Origin: Berberis thunbergii
Lineage: Eukaryota; Streptophyta; Magnoliopsida; Ranunculales; Berberidaceae
Length of the DNA: 64,000 nt
Direction: 5' to 3'
Assembly: GCA_003290165.1 (NCBI GenBank)
Contig: QNQO01000516.1
Coordinates: 496,001 to 560,000 of the forward strand
Part shown: in pieces, positions 60,216-64,000 of the stretch
How positions within the stretch are numbered: position 1 is the first letter of the stretch
Layout: the number at the start of each line of letters is the position of its first letter
Notes under the pieces: model-generated
What the model was told of the DNA's origin: nothing
Database searches by the model: none
Seen by the model: only the letters and a program-made list of their open reading frames with translations
Made by a program: the position numbers and the translations under genes

Positions 60216-60582
60216 CAAGGATTGTGATTTCTTTTTTCGAGGTAATTCTAATAAGTTGAATTCAAAAAATATTTCATTGCGTATAGAAAAAAAGGTAAAA
60301 AAATTTATTGCAATTTGAAAGTTGTCAATATAATTTCAACATTTTAAACTCTCATACTACGTAGTACCACAAGACTCATAATGCTATACAAAAATATATA
60401 ACATAAATATGATAAAGTTTTAATATTAAACTAAAGTTAAAAGGCTTAAAATGTAGAGAAACCGAAATTGGCCTAACGAAAAAAATGAAAATTTTACATT
60501 TCGAAAGAAAATTCAATAACTAAAAAATAAGAAATATTTCATGAAATTTCCAACATTTTTCAAAAAATCACATTCCTTCTTC
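60216..60582. mobile_element. MITE of the CAAGGATTGTGATTTCG family
   Basis: The left end GCAAGGATTGTGATTTC is intact and the right end AAAATCACATTCCTTC is slightly diverged. It has an AT-rich core of about 370 bp. Confidence 0.75.
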
Positions 60583-61258
60583 TTTAGTGGGTCTTCTCTC
60601 CCCCTTGAAGAATCCAATTTCTTATAAGAAAAAGTCTGGAATGTGATTCCAATCTAATATGCACAATGTTATACACTAGTAAAAGGCCTTGCACGCTGCA
60701 AAGTCCAAATCTGACCTGAATGTTGAAACCCATATTTGGTTCAAACCCAATGATTCCTACCATTTTCAAGTAGGGCTTTAAAATCACAAAAAAATATGTT
60801 TCACATCTTGATCCATAAACTGCTTGCCCACAGAAATTCACATCCTTCCTAAAGAACTAACCATGATCTACAAAAAAAGCTGTCATACTGGAATACAGAG
60901 CAAATCACCACCCAGCAGTGAAGAGAATCCAAATCTAAAAAATCTATGACAAGTAGACATCAAGTCTGCGCACATATGGTTCAAACAATATCCTTTACCC
61001 AAATTAAGTTATAGGTTACGTCATTGTAAGGATTATTCCAATCCAACAAAATTTAATTACGCAAAACGACCATGGAAATGTCAAAACTCATACAAATATG
61101 ACTTGTCTAATCAACAAGCAATAAACAATATTCCAATAATCCAACAGCAACCACACTATTTCCCTAGAACTGATCAAGTTCTTTCAACCAACAAAACTGG
61201 GACTTCTGCCAGAACCACAAGGTCAGGACACTAGTATGTAGCAGGCATGATAATTCAA

Positions 61259-62492
<1,234 letters not shown>

Positions 62493-62693
62493 CTAGCTTT
62501 TGCTTTTGCGGTAGAGAAACAACAGACTCAATTTTAGGGTTTACCCTCACCACACCTCACTTCCTCGCTCTCTAATCTATCTTGGGTTTCCTATTGTTTG
62601 CGCGGAGGCAAATTATTTATGTTGGCTTGTATCGTTTAAGGACGTAAATGCCCCTTTAATATTGAGTTTATTGCAAAGAAAGAGCTGCTATAA

Positions 62694-63035
62694 TAGAGAT
62701 GGCAGTGGGGTGAATTTTTACGGATATTCGTCCCGTCCAATCTGTTTGAGACAGTTTTGGGTATGCTTAAACGGATTTTAGTTTAGAAACGGATATCCAA
62801 ACAACATCCATCAAATAATCGGAGCGGATACGGATTTTGACAAATCCGCCTCACGGATATCCGTTTAATCATGAGAATTACTAAAATACCCTTGGCCTTT
62901 AAAAAGGATAAAACCCAAACCCAAGGCTTACTTCTCATTCCGCCTCTCACTTCTTTTCAGCTCTTCTTCATTTCTCTTCAGAGAAAAGAATAAAGATAAG
63001 AAAGATCTTATCTCTAGTTTTATTTTAATTTGCAC
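62694..63035. mobile_element. Truncated hAT-like element, relative of 25420-26548
   Basis: The left terminus TAGAGATGGCAGTGGGGTGA and about 190 bp of CGGATATCC, AACAACATCCATCAAATA and CACGGATATCCGTTTAA motifs match the complement of the right end at 26548 nearly base for base. The other half is missing, cut off by the next element. Confidence 0.75.
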
Positions 63036-63998
63036 TAGGGGTAGGCATCCCAACCCGCGATCCCGATCCCGTCCCGTCCCAATTTTTCCGAGTCTTAATG
63101 GAATTGAATAATTTTATCCCGATCCCGTCCAGTCCCGATCTAGAATGGGATGAGATGAAGATTTTCAATCCCGTCCCGAGCTAATTTTTTATATTTATTA
63201 TTAATATTATTTATTTATTTATTTTAAGATTGCAATATTTGGATGCCCATATAAAGCATTTTGAGATTCTGCTAAGGAATGAGCAATTGCAAAAGTTTCA
63301 TTGGCTGGAAGTTGCACATCTGGTGTACGGATGGGATTAAAATCAATCAGCTCTGCAAACCCAGATTTGGCCATCACAAAGATTGCCCGCAAAATAATAC
63401 AATTTTCCTCACAAAATAAGAAACTTTTTTCCAGTGACACTGAACTTATTAGTATAGACTACTTTTCTACTTCAACATTAGATGCGTATAAGTATGATTA
63501 TGCAATTAAAGATGGCAAACCTGATCCATCCCACCAAATTGTGTCCCAATGTGGTGTTCACATTCATAGGTAAGCTAGGCAATCTCTTTCTGCAGAGTAA
63601 AGTACAGATCAATATACAACATTAGAGCTCATTGGTACGTGAACATCAATGAAATATCATTAGATGAAGGTTCTTCATGGTATGAGTTTGATTTGTTTGT
63701 ATAATTGATGCCACTTGTAAGTTGTTCATTGTCATTATAAATATAAAATAAGGATTCAATCATACTAGTAAGAGGCTAACAACAACGTGAGTAATAAGAT
63801 GATTGTCAATTTTTTTTCAGCAAGACCCAAATTAAATAATCAAACTCATGCATTTAGTCAGTAAATTGCAGATTGATTAAAGAAAATGAAATGCATATAA
63901 TCAGAGCACAATGATCTCGTCCCGTCCCGATCCCGTATGAACGAGATAGGGATAGGGATGGGTTTATCTCGTCCCATCCCATCCCGTGCCCACCCTTA
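63036..63998. mobile_element. hAT-like element (TAGGGGT family) carrying galactokinase exons
   Basis: Begins TAGGGGTAGGCATCCCAACC and ends GTGCCCACCCTTA at 63998, with the same CCCGTCCCGATC arrays at both ends as 57237-59967. The left flank ATTTGCAC and the last two bases of the window (AT) are consistent with an 8-bp duplication that runs off the edge. The interior holds galactokinase-like exons. Confidence 0.8.
63264..63589 (-). pseudogene. Galactokinase gene fragment inside the hAT-like element
   Basis: Exon A (63589-63521) reads ECEHHIGTQFGGMDQ after an in-frame TAG where Gln is expected. Exon B (about 63386-63264) reads [36 protein letters not shown]. Together they match the central part of plant galactokinase (GALK/GAL1), including the GGMDQ substrate-loop motif. 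The acceptor before exon B reads GG instead of AG. The N-terminal galactose-binding motif, the ATP loop and the C-terminus are missing. Confidence 0.82.
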
Positions 63999-64000
63999 AT

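Overview
The window reads as nuclear DNA of a flowering plant, most likely a eudicot. It has spliced genes with GT..AG introns, AT-rich spacers, plant LINE, LTR, MULE, hAT and PIF-like transposons, and a plastid-derived insert. Intact genes are few. I can support a cytosolic ribosomal protein eS19 gene (RPS19, four exons, minus strand, 61259-62462), a neprosin-family secreted peptidase-like gene (seven exons, minus strand, 38969-41933), and an unidentified 143-codon single-exon gene (minus strand, 9530-9961). Nearly everything else is mobile DNA or broken pieces of host genes.

Left third (1-26.5 kb). A decayed L1-type LINE fills about 1-9041 and contains a roughly 1 kb MITE (itself hit by a small MULE) and a solo LTR with a 5-bp target duplication. 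The 143-codon gene follows. Next is a minus-strand LTR element at 10728-14873 (target duplication GAAAT). A non-autonomous LTR element lies at 14950-19907 (AAGTT), carrying an inner minus-strand Copia deletion derivative (15565-18624). Then come a hAT element (20871-21576, 8-bp target duplication), a PIF-like element carrying a LINE fragment (22104-23778), a small MULE (24705-24867), a 230-bp 5'-truncated LINE tail inside a perfect 16-bp duplication, an (AAT)n microsatellite and another hAT-like element (25420-26548).

Middle (27.5-48.7 kb). This part holds two composite gene-fragment carriers. From about 28.6 to 34.0 kb, exons resembling four unrelated host genes lie head-to-tail on the plus strand: an AGD14-like ARF-GAP, an UNC93-like membrane protein, an LRR receptor kinase ectodomain, and a Bem46/WAV2-like hydrolase. 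All are broken and they stop just before a CACTA-type terminus at 34458. The neprosin gene follows. Then a 6.4-kb MULE (42309-48710) with long terminal inverted repeats carries exons of ALG7/GPT (first enzyme of N-glycan synthesis) and the last exon of an ALY/REF mRNA-export adaptor, in convergent orientation.

Right third (48.7-64 kb). A 189-bp MULE with a perfect 9-bp duplication is followed by a hairpin MITE, a foldback element, a rearranged plastid insert (accD, psbH and ycf1 pieces joined), a hAT transposase remnant and a CYP82-like P450 tail. Two nested hAT-like elements with TAGGGGTGGGCA ends, each with a perfect 8-bp duplication, come next. RPS19 follows, and finally a third member of that hAT-like family, which contains galactokinase exons.

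The genes do not form a pathway. The common theme is repeated capture and decay of host exons inside different classes of DNA transposon. Family names come from motif recognition alone; no database search was possible.
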